In this document: in pieces, positions 52,715-59,275 of the stretch
Position numbering within the stretch: the stretch's first letter is position 1
Layout: each line of letters begins with the position of its first letter
From: Streptomyces lanatus
Lineage (GTDB): Bacteria > Actinomycetota > Actinomycetes > Streptomycetales > Streptomycetaceae
NCBI RefSeq assembly: GCF_014655715.1
Contig: NZ_BNBM01000009.1
Coordinates: 62,001 to 126,000 of the forward strand
DNA length: 64,000 nucleotides
Reading direction: 5' to 3'
The notes under the pieces: generated by a model
Databases searched by the model: none
Told to the model about the DNA's origin: nothing
What the model saw: the letters and a program-made list of their open reading frames with translations, nothing else
Made by a program: the position numbers and the translations under genes

Positions 52715-52968
52715 GACCAGGGCCTGGGTCGGTCACGGGAGACGGTGTCGGTGGTCCGCTCACGCCCCGCTGCCGACCGCCGGCCCCGCAGCGCGAGCAG
52801 GGGCACGGCGACTGCGGCGGCCCCGGCGGCGAGCGTGAGCCCGGCCCGAGTACCGGCCAGGGACCAGACGGCGGTGACCAACGCGGGGCCGAGAGTGAAG
52901 CCCAGGCTTCGGGCGACCTGGATCGTGGAGCCGACGGTGGCGGTCCGTTCGGCCGGGGCAGCGCTCAT
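52461..52968. repeat. Near-perfect tandem duplication, 254-base units
   Basis: Units 52715-52968 and 52461-52714 are almost identical, with one difference seen near 52850. A third diverged unit follows at 52240-52460. The junction sequence, read on the minus strand, is GACCCAGGCCCTGGTCATGA, present at the unit start inside the gene and at each unit end. Confidence 0.85.
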
Positions 52969-54090
52969 GACCAGGGCCTGGGTCGGGCCGCCGCCCAGGC
53001 CCATGCCGACTCCGGCGAGGGCCAGCCGCCAGGCCACGTCGGGCGGGGACCATGTGCCGTCCAGCGGGATGAGCAGGAGCAGGCCGGTCGTGGTCAGTGC
53101 GGCGCCGGTGACCGCGACGCGGCGCGGGCCGTACCGGTCGGCGAGCCGGCCGCCGAGGGGGCCGGCCAGGGCCATGCCGAGCGGGAAGGCGAGCACGGTC
53201 AGCCCGGTCGCGGTGGCGCTGACGCCGTCGTCGCGCTGGAGGTGCAGGGCGACGACGTAGTGCATGGCGGCGAACCCTGACGCCGAGGCCAGTACGGCAC
53301 CGTGCGCCCGGAAGAGCCCCGCCGCCCGGAGAACTCCGGTCACCGGACGGCCGCCCGGACCGCGCAGCCACCACCAGAGTGGCGGGACGGCGGCGAACGC
53401 GAGCAGCACCGGCCCCACCGTCAGGGCGAGCAGCAGCATGGCCAGGCCGCCGCCCACCAGCACCGCGTCGGCCAGGGTCCGCCGGTCGGGCACGCGCGGC
53501 GCACCGTCCTCGGGCATCGCCCGCCAGGCCACGATGAGCGCCAGCAGACAGAACGGGAGCTTGACCAGGAAGACCCAGCGCCAGCCCAGTTGGTCCAGCA
53601 ACAGCCCGCCCACCGCCGGGCCGGTCACCGCGCCCAGCGGGCCGAGCGTGGCGGGCACGCTCATCGCCCGGCCGCGTACGGCGGGCCGCACGGCGCGCAC
53701 CACCAGCACCGGCATCAGCACGAACAGCACCGCCGCGCACGCGCCCTGCGCGACCCGGGCCGCGATCAGCCAGGCCGCCCAGGGAGCGAGCGCGGCCAGA
53801 GCACTGAACAGCGCGAAACCAGCGGTCGCCCCGCACAGCGCGAGCCGCACGCCCCCGCCGTCCAGCCATCGCCCGACCGGCAACAGCAGTGCGACGACCG
53901 GGAGTTGATAGCCGAGCGCCGCCCACTGCGCCGTCGCGGCCGAGACATGCAGGCCCTCGGAGAGGTCGGCCAGCGCCACGTTGACGATGTTCATGTCGAG
54001 CATGGCCACGAACGACAGCGCGCCCGCCACGGCCACCAGCACCCAACGGTCCTCGTCCACCGGTATGTGCCCGGGTCGCCGATCCGTCAC
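52711..54090 (-). CDS. DHA2-type MFS exporter of the isonitrile cluster
   Basis: A 459-residue exporter. Helix 1 carries GALSFVAMLDMNIVNVALAD, with GRWLDGGGVRLALCGA, LDQLGWRWVFLVKLPFCLLA and GGRLADRYGPRRVAVTGAAL, as in DHA2/EmrB-like proteins of about 14 helices. The C-terminal residues RDRPRPWS are not ancestral. They arise because the 3' end was duplicated with a 254-base unit, and the frame runs into the next copy and stops at its first TGA. It overlaps the upstream ABC ATPase stop by ATGA, so exporter and importer are co-expressed, as for many metallophore systems. Confidence 0.86.
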   Translation of the reverse strand: MTDRRPGHIPVDEDRWVLVAVAGALSFVAMLDMNIVNVALADLSEGLHVSAATAQWAALGYQLPVVALLLPVGRWLDGGGVRLALCGATAGFALFSALAALAPWAAWLIAARVAQGACAAVLFVLMPVLVVRAVRPAVRGRAMSVPATLGPLGAVTGPAVGGLLLDQLGWRWVFLVKLPFCLLALIVAWRAMPEDGAPRVPDRRTLADAVLVGGGLAMLLLALTVGPVLLAFAAVPPLWWWLRGPGGRPVTGVLRAAGLFRAHGAVLASASGFAAMHYVVALHLQRDDGVSATATGLTVLAFPLGMALAGPLGGRLADRYGPRRVAVTGAALTTTGLLLLIPLDGTWSPPDVAWRLALAGVGMGLGGGPTQALVMSAAPAERTATVGSTIQVARSLGFTLGPALVTAVWSLAGTRAGLTLAAGAAAVAVPLLALRGRRSAAGRERTTDTVSRDRPRPWS

Positions 54091-54884
54091 CCTCGCGCCC
54101 CCGTGCCGGTCGCCGCCGGAACCCGGTGGTCGAAGGCGATCAACGGATCGCCGGTCAGCGGATGGTCCACCACGGTCGCCCGTACGCCGAACACCTCGGC
54201 CAGCAGGGCCGGTAGCAGTACGTCGCGGGGCGGTCCGGAGGCGACGACGTGGCCGTCGTGCAGGACGTGCAGCCGGTCGCAGACGGAGGCGGCGGCGTTG
54301 AGGTCGTGCAGGGACACCAGGGTCGTACGGCGGCGTTCGCGGAGCAGGGCGAGCAGTTCCACCTGGTGACGGATGTCGAGGTGGTTGGTGGGCTCGTCCA
54401 GGACCAGGACATCGGGCTGCTGGGCGAAGGCGCGGGCCAGCAGGACGCGTTGGCGTTCGCCACCGGACAGTTCGGTGAAGCGGCGCCCGGTGTGGTGCGC
54501 CATGCCGACATCGCCGAGCGCGCGGGCCACGACGTCCCGGTCGGTGGCGTCCTCCCCCGCGAACGCCCGCTTGTACGGCGTACGGCCCATCGCGACGACC
54601 TCGCGGACGGTCAGCTCGAAGTCGCCGCCCCGCTCCTGCGGAAGCGCGGCGACATGCCGGGCCGCCTCGGCGGGGCTGAGCCGGCGCAGATCGGTGCCGG
54701 ACAGCAGGACCCGGCCCGCGGCAGGCTTGAGGTGCCGGTAGACGGTGCGGAGAAGCGTGGACTTTCCGCTGCCGTTCGGACCGACCAGGCCCGTGATCTC
54801 GCCCTCGGCGGCGATCATATGGGCGCCGGAGACGACCGTACGGCCGTCGTACGCGACGTGCAGATCCTCGATCTCGATCCTCAA
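54087..54884 (-). CDS. FecE/BtuD-type ABC transporter ATPase
   Basis: A 265-residue ATPase with Walker A GLVGPNGSGKSTLLRTVYRH, Q-loop ALPQERGGDFELTVREVVAM, ABC signature LSGGERQRVLLARAFAQQPD, Walker B VLVLDEPTNHLD and switch His in VSLHDLNAAA, the pattern of siderophore/metal-chelate importers. TTG 54884 is proposed as start because it overlaps the permease stop by TTGA and has GGAG upstream; the frame is open further but without a plausible start near the fold. It energises the adjoining FecCD permease. Confidence 0.87.
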   Translation of the reverse strand: MRIEIEDLHVAYDGRTVVSGAHMIAAEGEITGLVGPNGSGKSTLLRTVYRHLKPAAGRVLLSGTDLRRLSPAEAARHVAALPQERGGDFELTVREVVAMGRTPYKRAFAGEDATDRDVVARALGDVGMAHHTGRRFTELSGGERQRVLLARAFAQQPDVLVLDEPTNHLDIRHQVELLALLRERRRTTLVSLHDLNAAASVCDRLHVLHDGHVVASGPPRDVLLPALLAEVFGVRATVVDHPLTGDPLIAFDHRVPAATGTGARG

Positions 54885-55942
54885 CTCCCGCTCCCCAGGC
54901 GTCGGTCCAGCAGATACAGCAGGGCCGGAGCCCCGATGAGCGAGGTGACCACGCCGACCGGCAGCTCCTGGGTGTCCATGGCCGTACGGCACACGATGTC
55001 GACCACGACCAGGAGCAGCGCCCCGAACAGTGCCGAGACGGGCAGCAGCCGGCGATGGTCGCCGCCGACGACCAGACGGCAGGCGTGCGGGACCATCAGC
55101 GCCACGAAGGCGATGGCGCCCGAGACGGCGACGAGTACGCCGGTCAGCAGGCTGGTGAGGGTGAACAGTTCCCGGCGCAGACGGGTGGCGTCGACGCCGA
55201 GGCCCGCGGCCGTCTCGTCGCCCATGAGCAGGGCGTTGAGGGGACGGGCCCGGGCCAGGAGCCATAGCAGGGTGACGGGCACGGCCACGGCGGGCGCGGC
55301 GAGCAGCGGCCAACTCGCGCCGCTCAGGCTGCCCATGAGCCAGAACAGCACGCTGTGGGTCTGCTGCTCGTCACCGGCCTGGAGCACGAGATAGCTGGTG
55401 AACCCGGACAGGAACTGCCCGATCGCCACCCCGGCCAGCACCAGCCGCAGTGGCGCGAATCCGCCCCGGCGCCGGGCCACCGCCCACACCAGCGCGAAGG
55501 TGGCCAGGGCGCCCGCGAAAGCCGCGCCGGACAGACCGAGCCCGAACACGCCGCCCGTGCCGAGGCCCAGCACGATCGCGGCGACCGCCCCGAGGGAGGC
55601 GCCGTTGGAGATGCCGAGGAAGTACGGGTCGGCCAGCGGGTTGCGCACCAGGGCCTGCATCGCCGTACCGACGAGACCGAGCCCCGCCCCGACAAGGGCC
55701 GCCAACAGGGCGCGGGGGACGCGGAGTTGCCACACGATCAGGTCGTCGGTGCCGGGGCGGGGAGCCTCGCCCGACAGGCGGCGTCCGACCACGGCCCACA
55801 CCTCGCCCGCCGGAATGGACGTGGAGCCCCAGGCGACAGCCGCCGTGAGGGCGGCGAGCAGGGCCAGGGAGAGGGCGAGGGCGAGTGGGGCGGCGGGCAG
55901 CGAACGCGCTTCCTGTGGATCCGCCTTCAGGGTGTCGATCAC
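54881..55942 (-). CDS. FecCD-type ABC transporter permease for metal chelates
   Basis: A 353-residue permease of the FecCD/BtuC family with about ten helices. Typical stretches are IVWQLRVPRALLAALVGAGL then GLVGTAMQALVRNPLADPYF, LGISNGASLGAVAAIVLG, MGSLSGASWPLLAAPAVA and the coupling loop GDETAAGLGVDATRLR. One gene serves as a homodimeric channel. It overlaps the binding-protein gene by ATGA on one side and the ATPase on the other. Confidence 0.9.
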   Translation of the reverse strand: MIDTLKADPQEARSLPAAPLALALSLALLAALTAAVAWGSTSIPAGEVWAVVGRRLSGEAPRPGTDDLIVWQLRVPRALLAALVGAGLGLVGTAMQALVRNPLADPYFLGISNGASLGAVAAIVLGLGTGGVFGLGLSGAAFAGALATFALVWAVARRRGGFAPLRLVLAGVAIGQFLSGFTSYLVLQAGDEQQTHSVLFWLMGSLSGASWPLLAAPAVAVPVTLLWLLARARPLNALLMGDETAAGLGVDATRLRRELFTLTSLLTGVLVAVSGAIAFVALMVPHACRLVVGGDHRRLLPVSALFGALLLVVVDIVCRTAMDTQELPVGVVTSLIGAPALLYLLDRRLGSGS

Positions 55943-56997
55943 GGCCTGCCGACCTTGCCCGGGTACAGCGTCTTCGCGATCGCCTCGACGGTGTCGGCGT
56001 TACGGACCCCCGCGATGGTGGTCCGTTCAGAGCCGATCCGCAGGAAGTGACCCTCCTCGACGGCCTTCAGGCCCTTGGTGGCGGCGTTCGACTCCAGCCA
56101 CCGCTGTGCCTCGTCGAAGGCCTTGTCGTTCGCGGCCTCGCTGCCCCGGTCGCGTACCCCGAGCTGGATCCAGTCCGGGTTCTTCGCGATCACGTCCTCC
56201 CAGCCGACCTGCTGGTAGTCGCCGTCGCAGTCGGCGAAGACGTTGCGGGCGCCGGCCAGGGTGATGACTGCGTTGGCGACCTGGCGGTTGCAGACGGCCA
56301 TGGGCTGCTTGGTGCCGGCGTCGTAGTCGAAGAAGAAGTACGTGGGCCGCTCGGGCGCGGGCGTGTCGCCAACGGCCTTGCGTACGGCGTCCACTTTCTC
56401 TCTCATGCCGGCGACGAGTTCCGAGGCCTTCGCGCGGGTGCCGGTTACCGCGCCGAGGGAGGTGATGTCGTCCTCGACGTCGGACAGGTCGGTGACCGGG
56501 CCCTTGCTCAGGGCGGCGCACGCCGTGGACTTCAGGAAGGTGTGCTTGATGCCTGCCGCCCTGAACTCGTCCTCGGTCGGCGCGTCCCCCATCCCCCCGC
56601 CCATGTTCATCGAGGCGAAGGTGTCGATGTAGAGGTCGGCGCCGGAGCCGAGGAGCTTCTCCTTGGGGATGACGGTCTCGCCGAGCACCTTCACCTGCTG
56701 CGCCCGTGCGTCGAGTTCGTCGGGCAGGGTGCCCTTGCCGGGCGGGAAGCCGGTGCCGATCACCTTGCCCCCGGCGCCGAGGCGCAGCAGCAGTTCCAGG
56801 CTGGAGGCGTTGCTTGTGACGATGTGCTCGGGGGCCCGGGTGAACGTGGTCCGCGCGCCCGCGCAGTCGGTGACGGTGACCGGGTAGCCGGTGGCGGGGC
56901 TCGCGGTGTCGTCGTTCCCGCTCCCGCCGCCGCAGCCTGTCGCCAGCAGGCCGCCGAGCACCGCGGCCGTCGAGGCCCGCCCCACACGAGAACGCAT
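55939..56997 (-). CDS. Metal-chelate ABC transporter substrate-binding lipoprotein
   Basis: A 352-residue FepB/BtuF-like class III binding protein. The lipoprotein signal ends LLATGC, followed by TDCAGARTTFTRAPEHIVTS and a two-lobe fold (NASSLELLLRLGAGGKVIGT, WEDVIAKNPDWIQLGVR). A Met/Gly-rich loop, SMNMGGGMGDAP, and Cys residues in STACAALS, VCNRQ and FADCDGD are less usual. ATG 56997 sits 5 bases after GGGGAG; a TTG one codon upstream is possible. It is the first gene of the operon that runs through importer, exporter and probably the biosynthetic genes. The ligand is inferred, not shown. Confidence 0.86.
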   Translation of the reverse strand: MRSRVGRASTAAVLGGLLATGCGGGSGNDDTASPATGYPVTVTDCAGARTTFTRAPEHIVTSNASSLELLLRLGAGGKVIGTGFPPGKGTLPDELDARAQQVKVLGETVIPKEKLLGSGADLYIDTFASMNMGGGMGDAPTEDEFRAAGIKHTFLKSTACAALSKGPVTDLSDVEDDITSLGAVTGTRAKASELVAGMREKVDAVRKAVGDTPAPERPTYFFFDYDAGTKQPMAVCNRQVANAVITLAGARNVFADCDGDYQQVGWEDVIAKNPDWIQLGVRDRGSEAANDKAFDEAQRWLESNAATKGLKAVEEGHFLRIGSERTTIAGVRNADTVEAIAKTLYPGKVGRP

Positions 56998-57015
56998 CAA
57001 AACTCCCCTGGATCC

Positions 57016-57053
57016 ACTGGTCGAACGGGCGGATGCCCTCCGCCCGAACCAGT
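57016..57053 (-). promoter_or_regulatory. Hairpin just upstream of the metal-chelate importer operon
   Basis: GGGCGGA (57027-57033) and TCCGCCC (57039-57045) pair around TGCCC, with outer arms ACTGGT and ACCAGT (57016-57021 and 57048-57053). It lies 19 to 56 bases before ATG 56997, adjacent to the ribosome site, and could be an operator or a leader RNA element. Confidence 0.45.
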
Positions 57054-57062
57054 AGTCGGGGC

Positions 57063-57105
57063 GAACCCGGTGTCAGTTCCCGCAGGAGGAACCGACACCG
57101 GGTTC
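57063..57105 (-). terminator. Terminator of the ECF sigma factor gene
   Basis: GAACCCGGTGTC (57063-57074) pairs perfectly with GACACCGGGTTC (57094-57105). An inner GTTCC/GGAAC stem (57076-57080, 57088-57092) extends it. It begins 5 bases after the sigma gene's stop codon. Confidence 0.75.
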
Positions 57106-57109
57106 CCGG

Positions 57110-57754
57110 TCAGGCGGCCACCGCCTCCTTCTCGGTCTCGGCCTCCATCAACTGCTCCACGAGGGTCGCCCGGGCCCGGGCGACGCGTGAGCGGACCGTC
57201 CCGACGGGGCAGTCGCTCATCTCGGCCGCCTCCGCATACGGCAGACCCGCCAGTTGCGTGAGCACGAACGCCTCACGACGTTCGTCGGGCAGCGCGTCCA
57301 GCAGATCGAGCAGGGCGATCCCGTCGTCGAAGCCGGGCAGCCCGATGGGCTGGGCGCGTTCCGCCACCAGCGTCCAGTCGTCGGTGTCGCACAACCGCGG
57401 CCGGGCCGCCGCGTAGCGGTGACTGTCGATCACCGCGCGACGCGCGATGGACAGCAGCCACGCGCGCGCCGAGGAACGGCCCTCGAACCGGTGCAGGCTC
57501 CCGAGCGCACGCAGGAACGTGTCCTGCGCCAGGTCGTCGGCGGCCTGGGGATCGGCGGACAGATGCGCCACATAGCGCACGACGTCACGGTGCAGCGAGC
57601 GGACGAAACGATCCGTCGCATCCGGGTCGCCGGTGCCGGCGGCCAGCGCCCACGCGGTCGTGGACTCGTCGCGGGAGGCCGCTTTGGAGAGGTCGTCTGC
57701 CGGTGTATGCCTCACGCGGGGCGCGCGTGAGGAGGGCAGGGCAGGAGTGATCAC
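57110..57754 (-). CDS. ECF-family RNA polymerase sigma factor
   Basis: A 214-residue sigma-70 family protein. Region 2 is HRDVVRYVAHLSADPQAADD then DTFLRALGSLHRFEGRSSAR, with AWLLSIARRAVIDSHR. Region 4 has DERREAFVLTQLAGLPYAEA and PVGTVRSRVARARATLVEQL. GTG 57754 follows AAGGA and removes a Pro/Arg-rich extension of the open frame. No anti-sigma gene is adjacent. It lies between the metal-chelate importer and a Met/His-rich membrane protein, so it may control metal genes, but the target promoters are not evident. Confidence 0.86.
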   Translation of the reverse strand: MITPALPSSRAPRVRHTPADDLSKAASRDESTTAWALAAGTGDPDATDRFVRSLHRDVVRYVAHLSADPQAADDLAQDTFLRALGSLHRFEGRSSARAWLLSIARRAVIDSHRYAAARPRLCDTDDWTLVAERAQPIGLPGFDDGIALLDLLDALPDERREAFVLTQLAGLPYAEAAEMSDCPVGTVRSRVARARATLVEQLMEAETEKEAVAA

Positions 57755-57883
57755 CTGGTTCCTTCTCGGGTAGTCCGGACTCAGGCACGGACGCGGGCAC
57801 GGCTGAGTGAGCCGTACGGGCACGACGTACCGGAGAAGTCCGGGGAAGCAAGGGATACGGCCGTACGGCAGGTACGGCCGCGG

Positions 57884-57928
57884 CCCGAGGCACGGGCGGC
57901 GGCACATGGCCGCCGGCACAGCCTCGGG
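57884..57928 (-). terminator. Stem-loop after the Met/His-rich membrane protein gene
   Basis: CCCGAGGC (57884-57891) pairs with GCCTCGGG (57921-57928), and inside it GGCGGC (57895-57900) pairs with GCCGCC (57909-57914). It lies 13 bases after the stop codon at 57941. Confidence 0.6.
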
Positions 57929-57940
57929 AAACCGGCTGTC

Positions 57941-58603
57941 TCAGCTGACAGCGATCCCCGCCGGAGGCCCCCGAGAGGTGATGGTGTGGACGAGCGGAAG
58001 CAGCCGCGGCGCCCGGTCGGAGCGACCGCGCCGTGGACGCAGACGTGGGCGGTGCGGTGGTGCGGGCAGGGTGAGCGACAGTCGCAGCGGGGCGGCCAGC
58101 CATCCGGCGACGGCCCGCAGGATGCGGAACGCGGCGCGCTCACCGTGACCCAGCCACAGGCCGCACAGCAGCGCGGCGAGGGTGTGGGCGGCGAACATAC
58201 CGAGCGACGATGTACCGCCCATGTCGTGGCCCATGCCCATGCCCATGTGGCTCATATGGCCGCCGCTCATGGCGCCCATCGAATCCATGGAGCCGTCGTG
58301 CATGGACATGGAACCCATGTCGTGCCCGGCACCGGCACCATCGCCGGCGGAGGACTGCGTGAACTCAAACGCCGCGTGCAGCCCGCCCTGTGCGACCATC
58401 ACGACGGACATGACCAGCGGCAGCCCACGCTCCCGGCCCGCCAGACACCAGCCCGCGCCGCCCGTCACCAGGGCACCGGCCGCCAGCGTCCACCAGGGGA
58501 CGGTCGCCCCCGACATCAGGACGTGGCCGAGGGCAGCGAGCAGCACACAGACGGACGCGAACATCGCGGCCCGTATCGTGCGCGCACACCACCCAGCAGT
58601 CAT
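57941..58603 (-). CDS. Met/His-rich integral membrane protein (DUF5134-like), probable copper handling
   Basis: A 220-residue membrane protein with hydrophobic segments AAMFASVCVLLAALGHVLM, VPWWTLAAGALVTGGAGWCL, GLPLVMSVVMVAQGGLHAAF and LGMFAAHTLAALLCGLWLGH. Between helices 3 and 4 lies a loop rich in Met, His and Asp (GHDMGSMSMHDGSMDSMGAM then GGHMSHMGMGMGHDMGG), a type of sequence that binds Cu(I). The C-terminus is Arg/Pro-rich. ATG 58603 has GAGGG upstream. Grouping with the PCu(A)C-like protein and copper ATPase supports a copper role. Confidence 0.75.
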   Translation of the reverse strand: MTAGWCARTIRAAMFASVCVLLAALGHVLMSGATVPWWTLAAGALVTGGAGWCLAGRERGLPLVMSVVMVAQGGLHAAFEFTQSSAGDGAGAGHDMGSMSMHDGSMDSMGAMSGGHMSHMGMGMGHDMGGTSSLGMFAAHTLAALLCGLWLGHGERAAFRILRAVAGWLAAPLRLSLTLPAPPHRPRLRPRRGRSDRAPRLLPLVHTITSRGPPAGIAVS

Positions 58604-58762
58604 GACGGCCCTCATCCTCGCATCCTGGGCCCACTCGTCACGGGTGGGTACGCACAACACCCCTGTCCCGCACTCAAACCCAGGAGAGTGATACAGGACA
58701 CATCAGCGGGAGGGAACTGGGCGCGCACACCTCCCGACATCTGAGGGCGGAGGCAGCCACGG

Positions 58763-59275
58763 TCATCCGCCGGGCCGAACCACCTTCGCCTGCACCTCGA
58801 TCCGCCCGCCCCGCTCGAAATGGAGGGTGAACGGAACATAGGTCCCCTCCTGCCACCCCGCCCCGGCCCGCAGCGTCACATCCAGCCCGAGCGGGGACAT
58901 GGCGAGACCGCCTCCGGCCGGGACGCGGGCCGAGTCCACTGTCTCCGCGTACGCCGATCTGCCGTCGGTCATGCGGTGGGCGCTGAGCGTCATCTCGCCG
59001 CCGACATCGGACGACGTCACCTTCAGCAGCCGATCGTCCGCGCCCCCGGAGTTGGTGACGCGGAAGAACGCGGCGGTGTCCCGGACGTCGCCGTACGGCA
59101 GGAAGACCCGCCCGTCCGTGACGGCGACCCGCGCCGGGCTGCCTGCGCTGCCCGCGCCGACCCAGGTGGTCAGGCCGCCGAGGGCGACGGCGCACGCGGC
59201 GATCGGGACAAGGGCGGCGAGCAGGCCATCCGCGAGCCGACCACTGGTTCGGGATGCGACTGTCGACAGCGTCAT
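58763..59275 (-). CDS. PCu(A)C-like copper chaperone-family protein, secreted or anchored
   Basis: A 170-residue protein with an N-terminal membrane/signal segment (GLLAALVPIAACAVALGGL) and a cupredoxin-like DUF461/PCu(A)C domain: DTAAFFRVTNSGGADDRLLK, GGEMTLSAHRMTDG and VPAGGGLAMSPLGLDVTL. In typical family members, Met/His ligands are in M..H.M and a second H-x-M after the PxG loop. The first cluster is kept, but the second position reads LDVTL, so copper binding may be altered. It overlaps the copper ATPase gene by ATGA. Confidence 0.78.
   Translation of the reverse strand: MTLSTVASRTSGRLADGLLAALVPIAACAVALGGLTTWVGAGSAGSPARVAVTDGRVFLPYGDVRDTAAFFRVTNSGGADDRLLKVTSSDVGGEMTLSAHRMTDGRSAYAETVDSARVPAGGGLAMSPLGLDVTLRAGAGWQEGTYVPFTLHFERGGRIEVQAKVVRPGG

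Noticed and set aside
52506..52763. Extra small ORFs on both strands across the 254-base repeats
   Set aside because: They recur with the repeat unit and are frame shadows of the duplicated exporter end.
57000..57062. Cobalamin riboswitch before the FecCD-type importer
   Set aside because: The leader is too short and lacks the B12-box sequence; only simple hairpins are seen.
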